From: Dyadobacter sp. 676
Lineage (GTDB): Bacteria > Bacteroidota > Bacteroidia > Cytophagales > Spirosomataceae
DNA length: 64,000 bases
Reading direction: 5' to 3'
NCBI RefSeq assembly: GCF_040448675.1
Contig: NZ_CP159289.1
Coordinates: 3,683,001 to 3,747,000, forward strand
Shown: positions 34,022 through 43,070 of the stretch, one piece after another
Position numbering within the stretch: position 1 is the stretch's first letter
Layout of the letters: each line of letters begins with the position of its first letter
Notes under the pieces: model-generated
What the model was told of the DNA's origin: nothing
Databases searched by the model: none
Seen by the model: only the letters and a program-made list of their open reading frames with translations
Program-made: the position numbers and the translations under genes

Positions 34022-34906
34022 ATGAGTGAAATCTACCGAGAAATTACCCCGTTGACCCAGTACGACTGTTTTACCGTTTTCGACCGCAGAAAGACAATCT
34101 TCGATTTCCCGCTCCACAGCCACGAGGAGTTCGAGTTAAATCTGATCCTGTCGGGAAAAGGCGTAAAGCGGGTAGTTGGTGACCATACCGAGGTAATAGA
34201 CGACGCGGAGCTGGTTCTGGTGGGTAATAACCTGCCGCATGGCTGGCTCACCCACACCTACAAATGGGAGGAAGGAATGCCGGAGATCAACGAAGTGACC
34301 GTGCAATTCCATAAGGATCTGTTCGATGATAAGTTCCTCAAACGCAATCAGTTGTTTTTCGTCCGTTCCCTGCTCGAAAAGTCGTCCAAAGGTATTGCAT
34401 TCTCGCGGGAAACGATCGAGCGGATCAAGCCCAGGCTTACCACCCTGGCACAGAAAAGCGGATTTGATTCCATGCTCGAACTAATGTCGATCCTGCACGA
34501 TCTGTCGGTGTCGCGCGATATGCGCATGCTATCAAACAGTACATTCACGGACGAGAATTTTCACTATAACAGCAGGCGTATCGAAAAGGTGTTCTCCTAC
34601 CTGCGTGATAATTATGACAAGGATGTGAACCTTGCCGGCGTCGCGAAGCTGGCCGGAATGTCGGAAGTGTCATTCAGCAGGTTTATCAAGAAGCGTACAG
34701 GCAAGACATTCGTTGAAAGTTTGAATGAAATCCGCCTCGGGCATGCGTCGCGATCGCTTATCAATACTACCAATACAATTTCAGAGATCGCCTATAAATG
34801 CGGATTCAATAACCTGTCGTATTTCAACCGTATTTTTAAAAGCAGGAACGGATGCACGCCAAAAGAATTCCGTGACAACTATTCGGGTACGCGGACGTTT
34901 GTGTGA
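34022..34906 (+). CDS. AraC-family transcriptional regulator
   Basis: A 294-residue protein with an N-terminal cupin sensor domain (FDFPLHSHEEFELNLILSGKGVKRVVGD) and a C-terminal AraC double helix-turn-helix (LAGVAKLAGMSEVSFSRFIKKRTGKTFVESLNEIRLGHASRSL ... ISEIAYKCGFNNLSYFNRIFKSRNGCTPKEFR). It is divergent from the symporter-GH130-susCD operon, 232 bases away, and is the likely activator responding to a mannosyl sugar. Confidence 0.93.
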   Translation: MSEIYREITPLTQYDCFTVFDRRKTIFDFPLHSHEEFELNLILSGKGVKRVVGDHTEVIDDAELVLVGNNLPHGWLTHTYKWEEGMPEINEVTVQFHKDLFDDKFLKRNQLFFVRSLLEKSSKGIAFSRETIERIKPRLTTLAQKSGFDSMLELMSILHDLSVSRDMRMLSNSTFTDENFHYNSRRIEKVFSYLRDNYDKDVNLAGVAKLAGMSEVSFSRFIKKRTGKTFVESLNEIRLGHASRSLINTTNTISEIAYKCGFNNLSYFNRIFKSRNGCTPKEFRDNYSGTRTFV

Positions 34907-34910
34907 GAGG

Positions 34911-34970
34911 GACTGACTGACTGAATGAACGAGCCGTTCCACGGCGGCTCATTCATTCAGTCAGTCAGTC
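34911..34970. terminator. Long GACT-repeat hairpin between convergent genes
   Basis: The arms 34911-34936 and 34945-34970 pair over 26 bases with one mismatch around an 8-base loop. Each outer part is built of tandem GACT/AGTC units. It lies between the AraC gene and ilvE (ends 34976), and so could stop both. Confidence 0.8.
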
Positions 34971-34975
34971 AATCA

Positions 34976-36043
34976 TTAAACTTTCAACATCCAGCCAAAG
35001 ATGTCTTCCTCCTTGCCGGTGCGGAGGTCGGTGAGGTACGTTTTGACCTTGTTTACGAATGAATCTTCCTTGATTTCAGGCAATGCGTAATCTACACCTT
35101 CATAAGCGATGGTTGCGAACGGAGAGATTACTACCGCTGTTCCCGCGCCGAATGCGGCTTCGAGTTTACCGGCTTTCAATGCGTCGATGATTTCGGCTAC
35201 GCTGATGCGGCGTTCTTCCACGGGAATACCCCAATGTTGCGCGATTGCCACGATGCTTTTACGCGTAATACCGTCGAGCGTTGTTTCAGAAACATGCGGC
35301 GTAAGTAATTTGCCGTCCAGCATGAACATGATATTCATGGTTCCCGATTCCTCGATGTAAGCATGATCGCGGGCGTCGGTCCAGATCAGTTGATCGTAAC
35401 CTTCCTGCTGGGCTAATTTTGCGGGATAAAGCGAGCCTGCGTAGTTACCAGCGCATTTGGTCGCTCCTACGCCGCCCTCTGCGGCACGGATGAAATGCGT
35501 TTCCACCTTCACGCGCGGCGGCTTGGCATAATAAGTACCTACCGGGCTTGTGAAAATGACAAAATAGTATGAATCCGATGCTTTTACGCCGATATAGGGG
35601 TCGGTGGCAAACATGTATGGACGAATATAAAGCGAACAGCCGGGCTGTGACGGCACCCAACCGGCGTCCAGACGGAGCAGCTCGGTGAGGCCATTCATGA
35701 AAATTTCCTCGGGGATCGTCGGCATGCAAAGACGTTCCGCCGATTTGTTAAGACGTTTCCAGTTATCGATGGCGCGGAAAAGCAACACTTCGCCGGCGTC
35801 ATTTTTGTAAGCTTTCATTCCCTCGAAAATAGCCTGACCGTAATGCAGCGCGGCGGTTGCAGGGCTAAGCGATAGGTCGCCGTAAGGGACAATGCGGAGG
35901 TCTTGCCATTGGCCATTCTTATATTCGGCGATAAACATATGGTCGGAGATGTTCCGTCCAAAAACGAGGTTATTAAAGTCAACCTCCTGCAAACGGGATT
36001 TGGTGGTTTGCTGAACTTCGATTTGTACTGTGTCGGCTGTCAT
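34976..36043 (-). CDS. ilvE: Branched-chain amino-acid aminotransferase
   Basis: A 355-residue type IV aminotransferase. The PLP lysine is K196 in VGATKCAGNYAG; RPYMFATDPYIGV and EESGTMNIMF are family motifs. It transfers an amino group between leucine, isoleucine or valine and 2-oxoglutarate, the last step of their synthesis or first of their breakdown. It is a single gene on this strand, and its start matches the family length. Confidence 0.93.
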   Translation of the reverse strand: MTADTVQIEVQQTTKSRLQEVDFNNLVFGRNISDHMFIAEYKNGQWQDLRIVPYGDLSLSPATAALHYGQAIFEGMKAYKNDAGEVLLFRAIDNWKRLNKSAERLCMPTIPEEIFMNGLTELLRLDAGWVPSQPGCSLYIRPYMFATDPYIGVKASDSYYFVIFTSPVGTYYAKPPRVKVETHFIRAAEGGVGATKCAGNYAGSLYPAKLAQQEGYDQLIWTDARDHAYIEESGTMNIMFMLDGKLLTPHVSETTLDGITRKSIVAIAQHWGIPVEERRISVAEIIDALKAGKLEAAFGAGTAVVISPFATIAYEGVDYALPEIKEDSFVNKVKTYLTDLRTGKEEDIFGWMLKV

Positions 36044-36186
36044 GATGCCAAAAATTTAATTTTTCAAACGCTTTCCGAAGCTTACACTTTGAAAGAAGGC
36101 CGGATTTGAAGCTTCCCGCGCGTTCTTCCGTAAGTCCCGCAATTTAAAGAATTTAATCTATAAAAAGCGGATATTTAGTATAACAA

Positions 36187-36746
36187 TTATTTTCTCCCCG
36201 CGACCCTTGGTTGCCACGTAACTTCTTCGATTCCGAGCTCGTACGTCATGGCGCGGCACAGCATGAACAGATAATCCGAAAGGCGGTTGAGATAGCGGAT
36301 CACGATGGGTTCAACTTCCTCGCTTTGCTGCAAATGGACCACCGCACGCTCCGCGCGGCGGCAGACGGTCCGGGCGATGTGCCCGAATGAAACCGAAGGG
36401 TGCCCGCCCGGCAGAACGAACGCCCGCAATGGTGGGATCTTTGCGTCGATCAGGTCCATTTCCGTTTCGAGTTGCGCAACGTCCTCGTCGTACAGATCGG
36501 GTAAAATTCTTTTTTCTGGTCGGGCTCCGAAGCGAGATGCGAGCCGATTGTGAAAAGCCGGTCCTGGATTTCTTTGAGCAGGCCTCTACGGCTTTCGTTC
36601 ACCGGCTGGTCGCGGAGCATGCCGACGTAGCTGTTGAGCTCATCGACTGTCCCATAGGCTTCGATGCGCGCATGCGCCTTGCTCATGCGTGTACCCCCGA
36701 TGAGGGCAGTGGTGCCTTTGTCACCGGTTTTGGTGTAGATTTTCAT
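36187..36746 (-). CDS. PduO-type cob(I)alamin adenosyltransferase (one frameshift)
   Basis: The N-terminal part has the MKIYTKTGDKGTTALIGGTR signature and YGTVDELNSYVGMLRD; the C-terminal part has FVLPGGHPSVSFGHIARTVCRRAER and YLNRLSDYLFML. They lie in two frames. Adding one A to the A6 run (complement of 36510-36515) gives QKKRILPDLYDED and a protein of about 187 residues. The enzyme adenosylates cobalamin with ATP to form coenzyme B12. The single homopolymer change suggests a sequencing error. Confidence 0.9.
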
Positions 36747-36753
36747 AATGGAT

Positions 36754-36912
36754 TTATGCCTTCGCTTTTTTCGCGGGCTGGGATTGGAGAAGGTCTTTCA
36801 AGGAGAATTTCAAAGTGTCCGCTTGGGTCAATTGTTCCTCAATTTCACGCTTCTCTTCGGAGGTATGACTGTTTTTAATGACAGCTACCTTACTGGCCTT
36901 GTATGTTTTCAT
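36754..36912 (-). CDS. Small antitoxin-like protein after a BrnT-like toxin
   Basis: A 52-residue basic-acidic protein starting MKTYKASKVAVIKNSHTSEE and ending QSQPAKKAKA, with an intact frame. The ATG overlaps the 3' end of the BrnT-like gene by about 23 bases. BrnA-type antitoxins normally have a ribbon-helix-helix domain; here the family cannot be named. Its role is inferred from position. Confidence 0.6.
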   Translation of the reverse strand: MKTYKASKVAVIKNSHTSEEKREIEEQLTQADTLKFSLKDLLQSQPAKKAKA

Positions 36913-37181
36913 GGTAGTACCGGATAGTCTGTTTGTTAGCTGGCCAGCAGCTGATTGGTCTGATGCGGCCATTATGGATCGTGAATATAACGACTTTTAC
37001 TTTCTGCGAGTTTCCCATGCCAATTTGCGTCGAACCGCTGTTCTTTACCGCTTGTTCTGCCGGTCTTAATAATCAGGTTAGGATCATTGAAGATACTTTC
37101 AACCTCTTGCAATGTGTTTTCTCTTTCGGGATCGTCCTGACTTACATGTTTAATGTTATTTGAATCCCATTCAAATTGCAT
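36890..37181 (-). pseudogene. BrnT-like toxin, one frameshift
   Basis: The first part reads MQFEWDSNNIKHV and ESIFNDPNLII, the opening of BrnT toxins; the second, in another frame, reads VVIFTIHNGRIRPISCWPAN, the BrnT C-terminal strand with its R-I-R-P-I-S core. The break is at the AAA run (complement of 37024-37026): AA would give DAIGMGNSQ and about 96 residues. BrnT is a RelE-like ribonuclease. It lies just upstream of the small antitoxin gene. It may be real decay or a read error. Confidence 0.75.
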
Positions 37182-37371
37182 TTTAAGTTTTATTAACGTG
37201 TGTGTGATGCCAAACCAGGCGAATTACGGCGTCTTCGGACAACCCTTAGCAGCTTATGAAGTTTGCCGCCATCGAGATCGTTGGCTCCCAATTAGGTTTT
37301 GGAAACTCCCCGACCTAATTTTGCACCCTGATTTTATATGGCGAAACGACCTCTATTTGGGTTACTAATTC

Positions 37372-37884
37372 ATGAAAGTTACAACATTTGCAATAAAGAT
37401 CTGGCGTTGGGCATCTTTATTATTCGTTATCGGGGCGCTGGTCTGGACATACTCGCTGTTCCCGGAAATGGTCGCCGTCGACTTCGCTGACAGCGGCCTG
37501 GCGGAGAGGTATGTCGAAAAAGGACATATTTTTTACATTGTAATGGGTCTTTTCCTGCTGAACAACGTGGTGATTACCGGCATCGCCCGCCACATTCCGA
37601 ATGTGGACCCGATGAACCTGCCGATTCTGAAACGCAGGGAATGGTCTCAGCATCGTGCCGAGCTGAATGAGCATCTCACCAACTGGCTTTTCTGTCTCGT
37701 AGCGGTAATCAATACCATTATGGGTTTCAGTTTGCTCGCACTCGCGACGATCAACAGTACCAACTACAAGTTGGACGTTTTCGATTTTTCGTGGCTTTAC
37801 TACGCAAGTCTTGTCTTGGTTTTGTTCGTATTTCTGCTTCCCCTGCGCCTGCTTTGGCCGCCTTTGCACGACGATAAACTGTAA
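37372..37884 (+). CDS. Four-helix membrane protein of unknown function
   Basis: A 170-residue integral membrane protein with segments near residues 11-30, 53-72, 105-126 and 140-162. It has a DUF1648-like PEMVAVDF near the start and no signal peptide beyond the first helix. It lies 11 bases before queA and may be co-transcribed with it. The function is unknown. Confidence 0.75.
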   Translation: MKVTTFAIKIWRWASLLFVIGALVWTYSLFPEMVAVDFADSGLAERYVEKGHIFYIVMGLFLLNNVVITGIARHIPNVDPMNLPILKRREWSQHRAELNEHLTNWLFCLVAVINTIMGFSLLALATINSTNYKLDVFDFSWLYYASLVLVLFVFLLPLRLLWPPLHDDKL

Positions 37885-37895
37885 CCTGACAAGGT

Positions 37896-39164
37896 ATGGA
37901 AGGTAAAAGAACGGCCGTGGAGGATGTGGATGCATTGTGGCGGAGAGAAGCTGAGGCGATCGATTTGCAGGACTACATCTACGACCTGCCTGATGAGCGG
38001 ATTGCCAGGTACCCGATGGAAATCCGGGACCAGTCGAAGCTGATGGTGTATAAAAATGGTGGTATCCGTCATTTGCGGTTTACCGATATTGCTTCGCAGT
38101 TACCTGAAAATACGTTGCTCGTTTTTAACGACACCAAAGTCATTCCGGCGCGCGCGTATTTCAGAAAGGAAACTGGGGCGGTGATAGAGCTGCTGTTGTT
38201 GCACCCCGAGCTGCCTACCCGCGTGATTAACGACGCGATGCTGGTGAAGCATTCCTGCGTGTGGGAATGCATGATCGGTAATAAAAAACGTTGGAAAACA
38301 GGTGACACGTTATCGAACGTCGTTCCGGTAAATGGATTGGAAGTGCATTTACAGGCTTCCTTCCACGATTACGAGCGTAATATGGTAACGCTCGCATGGG
38401 ACGCAGATGTGACATTCCTGGATCTGTTGAAGGCGTTAGGAGAGATCCCGCTGCCGCCTTATCTCAACCGCGGCACCGAGGAGCCCGACAAAGAAAGTTA
38501 TCAAACTGTTTACGCTCACCACGACGGTGCCGTCGCCGCACCTACGGCGGGATTGCATTTCACGCCGCGTGTATTCGAAGCTCTGGAAAGGAAGGGTATC
38601 CGAAGATCGTTCCTGACGTTGCACGTCGGCGCCGGTACTTTTCAGCCTATTAAAGTGGAAAAGGTCACCGAGCACCGGATGCATTCCGAGCAGGTAGTAT
38701 TCACAAGGGCGTTGATCGACGAATTGCTGCGGTCGGTTGGAAGTATCGTGCCCGTAGGAACCACCTCGCTGCGTTCTCTGGAGAGTTTGTACTGGTTTGG
38801 TGTAAAGCTTTTCAAAGGTGAGGCCACCGTTTTCAATATCGAAAAACTCTACCCCTATCCCTGGAAGGAAGAAGAGCTGCCCTCGGCCGAGCAATCGCTC
38901 CGGGCTGTTGCCGATTATATGGATAAGGCGCGGTTGGAAGAGGTCGTAGGAGAAACTGAAATCTTTATCTTCCCCGGATACCGTTTTCGTCTTTGCCGCG
39001 GGGTAATTACTAACTACCACCAACCCGGCTCTACACTGATCCTGCTGGTAGCCGCATTCGTGGGAAATGACTGGAAAACGATCTATTCCGAGGCGTTAAA
39101 GAACGGCTACCGTTTTCTAAGTTATGGTGATTCGTCGCTCCTTTGGCTCAATGGTGTTGAATGA
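37896..39164 (+). CDS. queA: S-adenosylmethionine:tRNA ribosyltransferase-isomerase
   Basis: A 422-residue QueA-type enzyme. It has LPDERIARYPMEIRDQSKLMV, LVFNDTKVIPARAYF, AAPTAGLHFT, LHVGAGTFQPIKVE and ITNYHQPGSTLILLV, all QueA motifs. It forms epoxyqueuosine in tRNA by transferring the ribosyl moiety of SAM. The N-terminal 25 residues before DLQDYIYDLP are an extension compared with E. coli, so the true start may be a few codons later. Confidence 0.93.
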   Translation: MEGKRTAVEDVDALWRREAEAIDLQDYIYDLPDERIARYPMEIRDQSKLMVYKNGGIRHLRFTDIASQLPENTLLVFNDTKVIPARAYFRKETGAVIELLLLHPELPTRVINDAMLVKHSCVWECMIGNKKRWKTGDTLSNVVPVNGLEVHLQASFHDYERNMVTLAWDADVTFLDLLKALGEIPLPPYLNRGTEEPDKESYQTVYAHHDGAVAAPTAGLHFTPRVFEALERKGIRRSFLTLHVGAGTFQPIKVEKVTEHRMHSEQVVFTRALIDELLRSVGSIVPVGTTSLRSLESLYWFGVKLFKGEATVFNIEKLYPYPWKEEELPSAEQSLRAVADYMDKARLEEVVGETEIFIFPGYRFRLCRGVITNYHQPGSTLILLVAAFVGNDWKTIYSEALKNGYRFLSYGDSSLLWLNGVE

Positions 39165-39220
39165 GAATATCTTTTAATATGTTTTCCCATAAAATTGTTT
39201 ATATAATTAATAGACAATCT

Positions 39221-39812
39221 ATGGGGCAGTTACAATTGGTTGAACAGGGAATGACCGTCGAAGAATACTTCGAATCGGAGAAGGCAAGCGAAATTCGCCA
39301 CGAGTATAACAATGGCGAGATTTACGCTATGGCTGGCACCACTTTGAATCACAATAATATTGTGGGGAATGTGTGGGCCGCTTTCAAGGGCATTTTACGG
39401 TCGCGGGGTCTCCGTGTCTTTTTCGAGAATATCAAGTTAAAAGTATCGGATAGCTGTTATCTATATCCCGATGTGATTGTTACTTGCGCACTAAAGGATG
39501 TTTCCGGAACTTATGTTGTGGAACACTCCAGTATTTTGGTGGAGGTGACGTCAAAAAACTCCGATGTGAAAGATCGGGGTTTTAAGCTCAAGCAATACAA
39601 GACCATACCATCCTTACAGTATTATATGCTTGTTTCTCAGCTTGAGTGCAGTGTCGAGTTATATTCGTGACTCGAAGGCAGGCAGTAACCTCTGGACCTA
39701 TTGTTCATTTGAGAATGTAGAGGATGTAATTCGCTTTGAAGCATTTAGTTTTGAGATAAGCCTTAAAGCTTTTTATGAAGACATCACATTTGAGCCGGAG
39801 ATCGTACAATAA
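39221..39812 (+). pseudogene. Uma2/DUF820-family nuclease-like protein (one frameshift)
   Basis: It starts MGQLQLVEQGMTVEEYFESE, the usual Uma2 opening, and has YPDVIVTC and LVEVTSKNSDVKDRGFKLKQYKTI, the conserved D...E-x-K nuclease-like core. The last 55 residues (SKAGSNLWTYCSFENVED and on) are in another frame. Removing one T near 39661 gives VEYIRDSKAG and a complete protein of about 196 residues. Uma2 proteins are PD-(D/E)XK-like and often found near mobile or cyanobacterial loci; their function is unknown. ATG 39221 is chosen on family grounds. Confidence 0.75.
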
Positions 39813-39819
39813 AAAATTC

Positions 39820-41577
39820 CTACTTTACCGAAATTACCTTGCTTGCTACTGATACCCCATTCTCATTAAACGCCTCGATCGCAAAATAATAAGGCACGCC
39901 TACATTCAATGCGCGTAGTTCAAAGGTATTGGGCTCGTCGTTCCAGAACTGGTAGGTCTGGTAAAGTTTGTCGGGAGCGATTCCCCATAGTACATTATAG
40001 CCAACCGCCCCGGGTACTTTTTCCCATTTCAGATCGGCGTTACGCGTGTCTTTCTGGCGTACGGCCGTGAAACCTGCGGGCGTTTCGGGGGCCTTCCCGA
40101 AGCCGTTTCCAAAAATTCTGAATTCACTGATCGCCAATACAGGCGACGCCACATAGACGTGCTCGTAACGCACATAGCGGGCACGGACGGGCGCGGGAAG
40201 CTCTATATAGGCACAGGGGCGGTCGCGTCTGGGGCCTTTGGTAAGATCGCTGACCAGATCCCATTTTTTGCCATCCTTCGATACCCAGATTTTGAACTGT
40301 GTGTAGACTTTTTCCGGTTTGTTGTCGAAAATATCCGATTTGTAATCGGAGTAATTGACTTGCACCGCTTTTACTTCCTGCTCCGCCTGTAAATCGATCG
40401 TCAACGTCTCGCCTGGCTTGTTTTGTTTTGCGGCCCAGAATGTCCGCGGATTTTCGTCGGTTATCTTTTGCACGGCCATACTATCCAGCGTCGACGAGGC
40501 GGTTGCGGGCTTTTTGTAGGATAGCAGCATCCAGCCGGTGAATAGCTCGTCGCCTTTGCCTGTCCAGGTCTTGGTGGGAAGTTTATGAGGAAAATCGCCG
40601 AAACGGGTGTTGGCGAACATTTGCCCATCTTTGTCGAAACCGGCCGGGAAGCGTACGATACGCCGCTCCATGGCCCAGTTCAGGCCAATCCAGGAGGTTC
40701 CGGTGTTCCAGTAGTTGCCGAAATTGTCCTGAAATGTGTTGCCATGCCCTGCACCGGTCGCGAAGCCGCCCGGTTTGTACGAAACGGGGTTGTAAGGCGC
40801 ATAGGTAAATGGCCCAAGCGGATCATCACCGACATAGGTCCCATTGGCATACACATTATACTCGGTACCCGGCGCGCCGTATTGCAGGTAGTATTTTCCT
40901 TTATGTTTCGTCATCCAGGCACCCTCCGTGAACGGCTTGAACGGATCGGAGTGGTTCGGCCCGAAGCGTTCCCAGCCATGCTCGTACTGGTTGAGCCACA
41001 ACATGGCCTGGTACTGTCCCTTGAATGCAAGCCGTTTGGAATAATCCAGCTCGGAACCGAAAATGGGGTAGACATTGGAAGAGCCCCAGTACATATACCA
41101 TTTATCGGTATCCGGGTCGTGGAACAATGCGGGGTCCCAGGGGCCTATGTCTTTGGGCAACCGTGGTGTCCAGCGGTTGTAGAACTCCCAAATGCCTTTC
41201 TCGGGCGCAACGGAGTAGAGTATCGGGCGTGATTCGAAGGTGGATTGGAACAAAAACAATGTATCGCGGACAGATACTGCCGCCGGCGCGCACATGTCCT
41301 CGAAAGGCCAGCGGTTGGCGGTGAGGTATTTCCAGTTCAGCATGTCTTTGGAATGCCAGTAACCGCCCGAAATGGTCACGAAAAGAAAGTACTCGCCTTT
41401 ATGGTTGATAATCACCGGATCGGCGCCGGAACGGTAGCTGATGTTTTCGTTGAGCTGCTCGAAATTGTATTTGTAATCGATGTCCATCGGATTACAATAG
41501 GTGGTTTGTGCGGATGCCACCAGCGAGTTCAGCAGGAGTATTATTCCAAAAAAAATCCGGATTGGGCTTAACGACAT
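39820..41577 (-). CDS. Secreted GH43-like glycosidase with F5/8-type and fibronectin-type domains
   Basis: A 585-residue protein with a signal peptide (MSLSPIRIFFGIILLLNSLVASAQ). The five-bladed propeller has SYRSGADPVIINHKGEYFLF (catalytic-base Asp region), DIGPWDPALFHDPDTDKWYMYWG and KPFTEGAWMTKHKGKYYLQYGAPG (acid Glu region). A galactose-binding F5/8-type domain follows (near residues 390-510, EQEVKAVQVNYSDY...RYVRYEHVY), then a fibronectin III-like end. It probably removes arabinose, xylose or galactose from plant or algal glycan at the cell surface. Confidence 0.85.
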   Translation of the reverse strand: MSLSPIRIFFGIILLLNSLVASAQTTYCNPMDIDYKYNFEQLNENISYRSGADPVIINHKGEYFLFVTISGGYWHSKDMLNWKYLTANRWPFEDMCAPAAVSVRDTLFLFQSTFESRPILYSVAPEKGIWEFYNRWTPRLPKDIGPWDPALFHDPDTDKWYMYWGSSNVYPIFGSELDYSKRLAFKGQYQAMLWLNQYEHGWERFGPNHSDPFKPFTEGAWMTKHKGKYYLQYGAPGTEYNVYANGTYVGDDPLGPFTYAPYNPVSYKPGGFATGAGHGNTFQDNFGNYWNTGTSWIGLNWAMERRIVRFPAGFDKDGQMFANTRFGDFPHKLPTKTWTGKGDELFTGWMLLSYKKPATASSTLDSMAVQKITDENPRTFWAAKQNKPGETLTIDLQAEQEVKAVQVNYSDYKSDIFDNKPEKVYTQFKIWVSKDGKKWDLVSDLTKGPRRDRPCAYIELPAPVRARYVRYEHVYVASPVLAISEFRIFGNGFGKAPETPAGFTAVRQKDTRNADLKWEKVPGAVGYNVLWGIAPDKLYQTYQFWNDEPNTFELRALNVGVPYYFAIEAFNENGVSVASKVISVK

Positions 41578-41619
41578 GATTTTGTTGATGGTAGGGGTTT
41601 TGTTAATCCTGTAATCATG

Positions 41620-41627
41620 CAAAATTA
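41620..41627 (-). promoter_or_regulatory. Possible -7 element of the GH43 gene
   Basis: TAATTTTG on the minus strand matches TAnnTTTG, about 43 bases before the ATG at 41577. No clear -33 box. Confidence 0.4.
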
Positions 41628-41702
41628 CCTGTTTTTGCCTTAATTATCTTTTCCTTCCGTAAAACCATCGCGTCTTTAAGGCGTTTTCAACCTGATAACC
41701 TT

Positions 41703-41710
41703 TACCTTTG
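41703..41710 (+). promoter_or_regulatory. Probable -7 element of tyrS
   Basis: TACCTTTG matches TAnnTTTG, 33 bases before the tyrS ATG, giving a short leader. No clear -33 box. Confidence 0.5.
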
Positions 41711-41742
41711 CGGTCGATTTGAAATAAGCAACAGTTTTTAGA

Positions 41743-43044
41743 ATGGCGATTGATTTTATAGAGGAACTGCGCTGGCGGGGCATGCTGCACGACATGATGC
41801 CGGGAACACATGAACAACTTCAGAAGGAGATGACATGCGGCTATATTGGCTTCGACCCCACGGCACCTTCGCTACACATCGGTAACCTGGCCACGATTAT
41901 GCTGCTGGTGCATTTCCAGCGTGCCGGCCATAAACCCATCGCGCTGGTAGGCGGTGCCACCGGGATGATCGGCGACCCTTCGTTCAAGGCAGCGGAGCGT
42001 TCATTCCTCGACGAGGAGACGTTGCGTATCAACCAGGAAGGTATCCGCAAGCAGCTGGAATCGTTCCTGGATTTCGATTCGGGCGAGAACTCCGCTGAAA
42101 TGGTGAACAATTACGACTGGTTTAAGGACATTGGCTTTTTGCAGTTCCTGCGCGATGCGGGCAAGTTTTTGAGCGTCAATTATATGATGTCCAAAGATTC
42201 GGTGAAAAAGCGTCTCGAAACCGGGATTTCATTTACCGAATTCTCGTACCAGCTTTTGCAGGGCTATGATTTTTACCATTTATATAAAACCAAAAACGTC
42301 CGGCTGCAAATGGGCGGCTCGGACCAATGGGGGAATATTACGACCGGTACTGAAATCATCCGCCGGAAGGAGGGCGACGAGGAAGGCTACTTTAAAGCGT
42401 ATGCATTGACCACTCCGCTCGTTACGAAAGCCGACGGTTCCAAATTCGGTAAAAGCGAGGGCGGGAATATCTGGCTTGATCCCGAGCGTACGTCGCCCTA
42501 CCAGTTCTACCAGTTCTGGCTCAACCAAAGCGACGAGGATATGCCGCGCTATCTGCGCGTATTCTCGTTGAAAGGCCGCGAGGAAATCGAGGCACTGGAG
42601 AAAAGCCACGCCGCCGAGCCACATTTGCGCATTATGCAAAAGGCCCTCGCATCCGAGTTGACGATCCGCATTCATTCACAAAAAGCATATGACCTGGTGC
42701 TGAAGGCATCCGAGGTTTTGTACGGTAAGGCGACGCTCGAGACGCTCCAAAGCATTGCGGAGGACGAGTTTGAGACGGTGTTCGACGGAGTGCCGCAAAC
42801 GGAAATCAGCCGCCGGGAATGGGACGAGTGCGCCAATATTACGGACCTGATTTCGACGGTGACCCGATCGGAAGTGTATACCTCCAAAGGCGAGGCGCGC
42901 CGGGCAATCCAGCAGAACGCCGTGAGTGTGAACAAATCGAAGGTAACTTCCGCCGAGCAGCCGTTGGGGGATTTCGCATTGCTGCAAAATAGGTTTCTGC
43001 TGATTTCGAAAGGGAAGAAGAACCATTTGATTAAGGTAATTTGA
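41743..43044 (+). CDS. tyrS: Tyrosyl-tRNA synthetase
   Basis: A 433-residue class I synthetase with a HIGH-like HIGN at residues 45-48 in DPTAPSLHIGN, the tyrosine-binding YQLLQGYDFYHLY and QMGGSDQWGN, and a KFGKS loop at 234-238. A C-terminal S4-like RNA-binding domain ends the protein (SKGEARRAIQQNAVSVN). It charges tRNA-Tyr with tyrosine. The enzyme is full length and intact. Confidence 0.96.
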   Translation: MAIDFIEELRWRGMLHDMMPGTHEQLQKEMTCGYIGFDPTAPSLHIGNLATIMLLVHFQRAGHKPIALVGGATGMIGDPSFKAAERSFLDEETLRINQEGIRKQLESFLDFDSGENSAEMVNNYDWFKDIGFLQFLRDAGKFLSVNYMMSKDSVKKRLETGISFTEFSYQLLQGYDFYHLYKTKNVRLQMGGSDQWGNITTGTEIIRRKEGDEEGYFKAYALTTPLVTKADGSKFGKSEGGNIWLDPERTSPYQFYQFWLNQSDEDMPRYLRVFSLKGREEIEALEKSHAAEPHLRIMQKALASELTIRIHSQKAYDLVLKASEVLYGKATLETLQSIAEDEFETVFDGVPQTEISRREWDECANITDLISTVTRSEVYTSKGEARRAIQQNAVSVNKSKVTSAEQPLGDFALLQNRFLLISKGKKNHLIKVI

Positions 43045-43070
43045 TATTATTTGACAGGTTTAGCGGGGAA

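Noticed and set aside
37153..37368. A 71-residue open frame in the gap before the four-helix membrane protein
   Set aside because: It overlaps the BrnT-like gene at its start and shows no protein-like motifs; the 190-base gap otherwise shows nothing.
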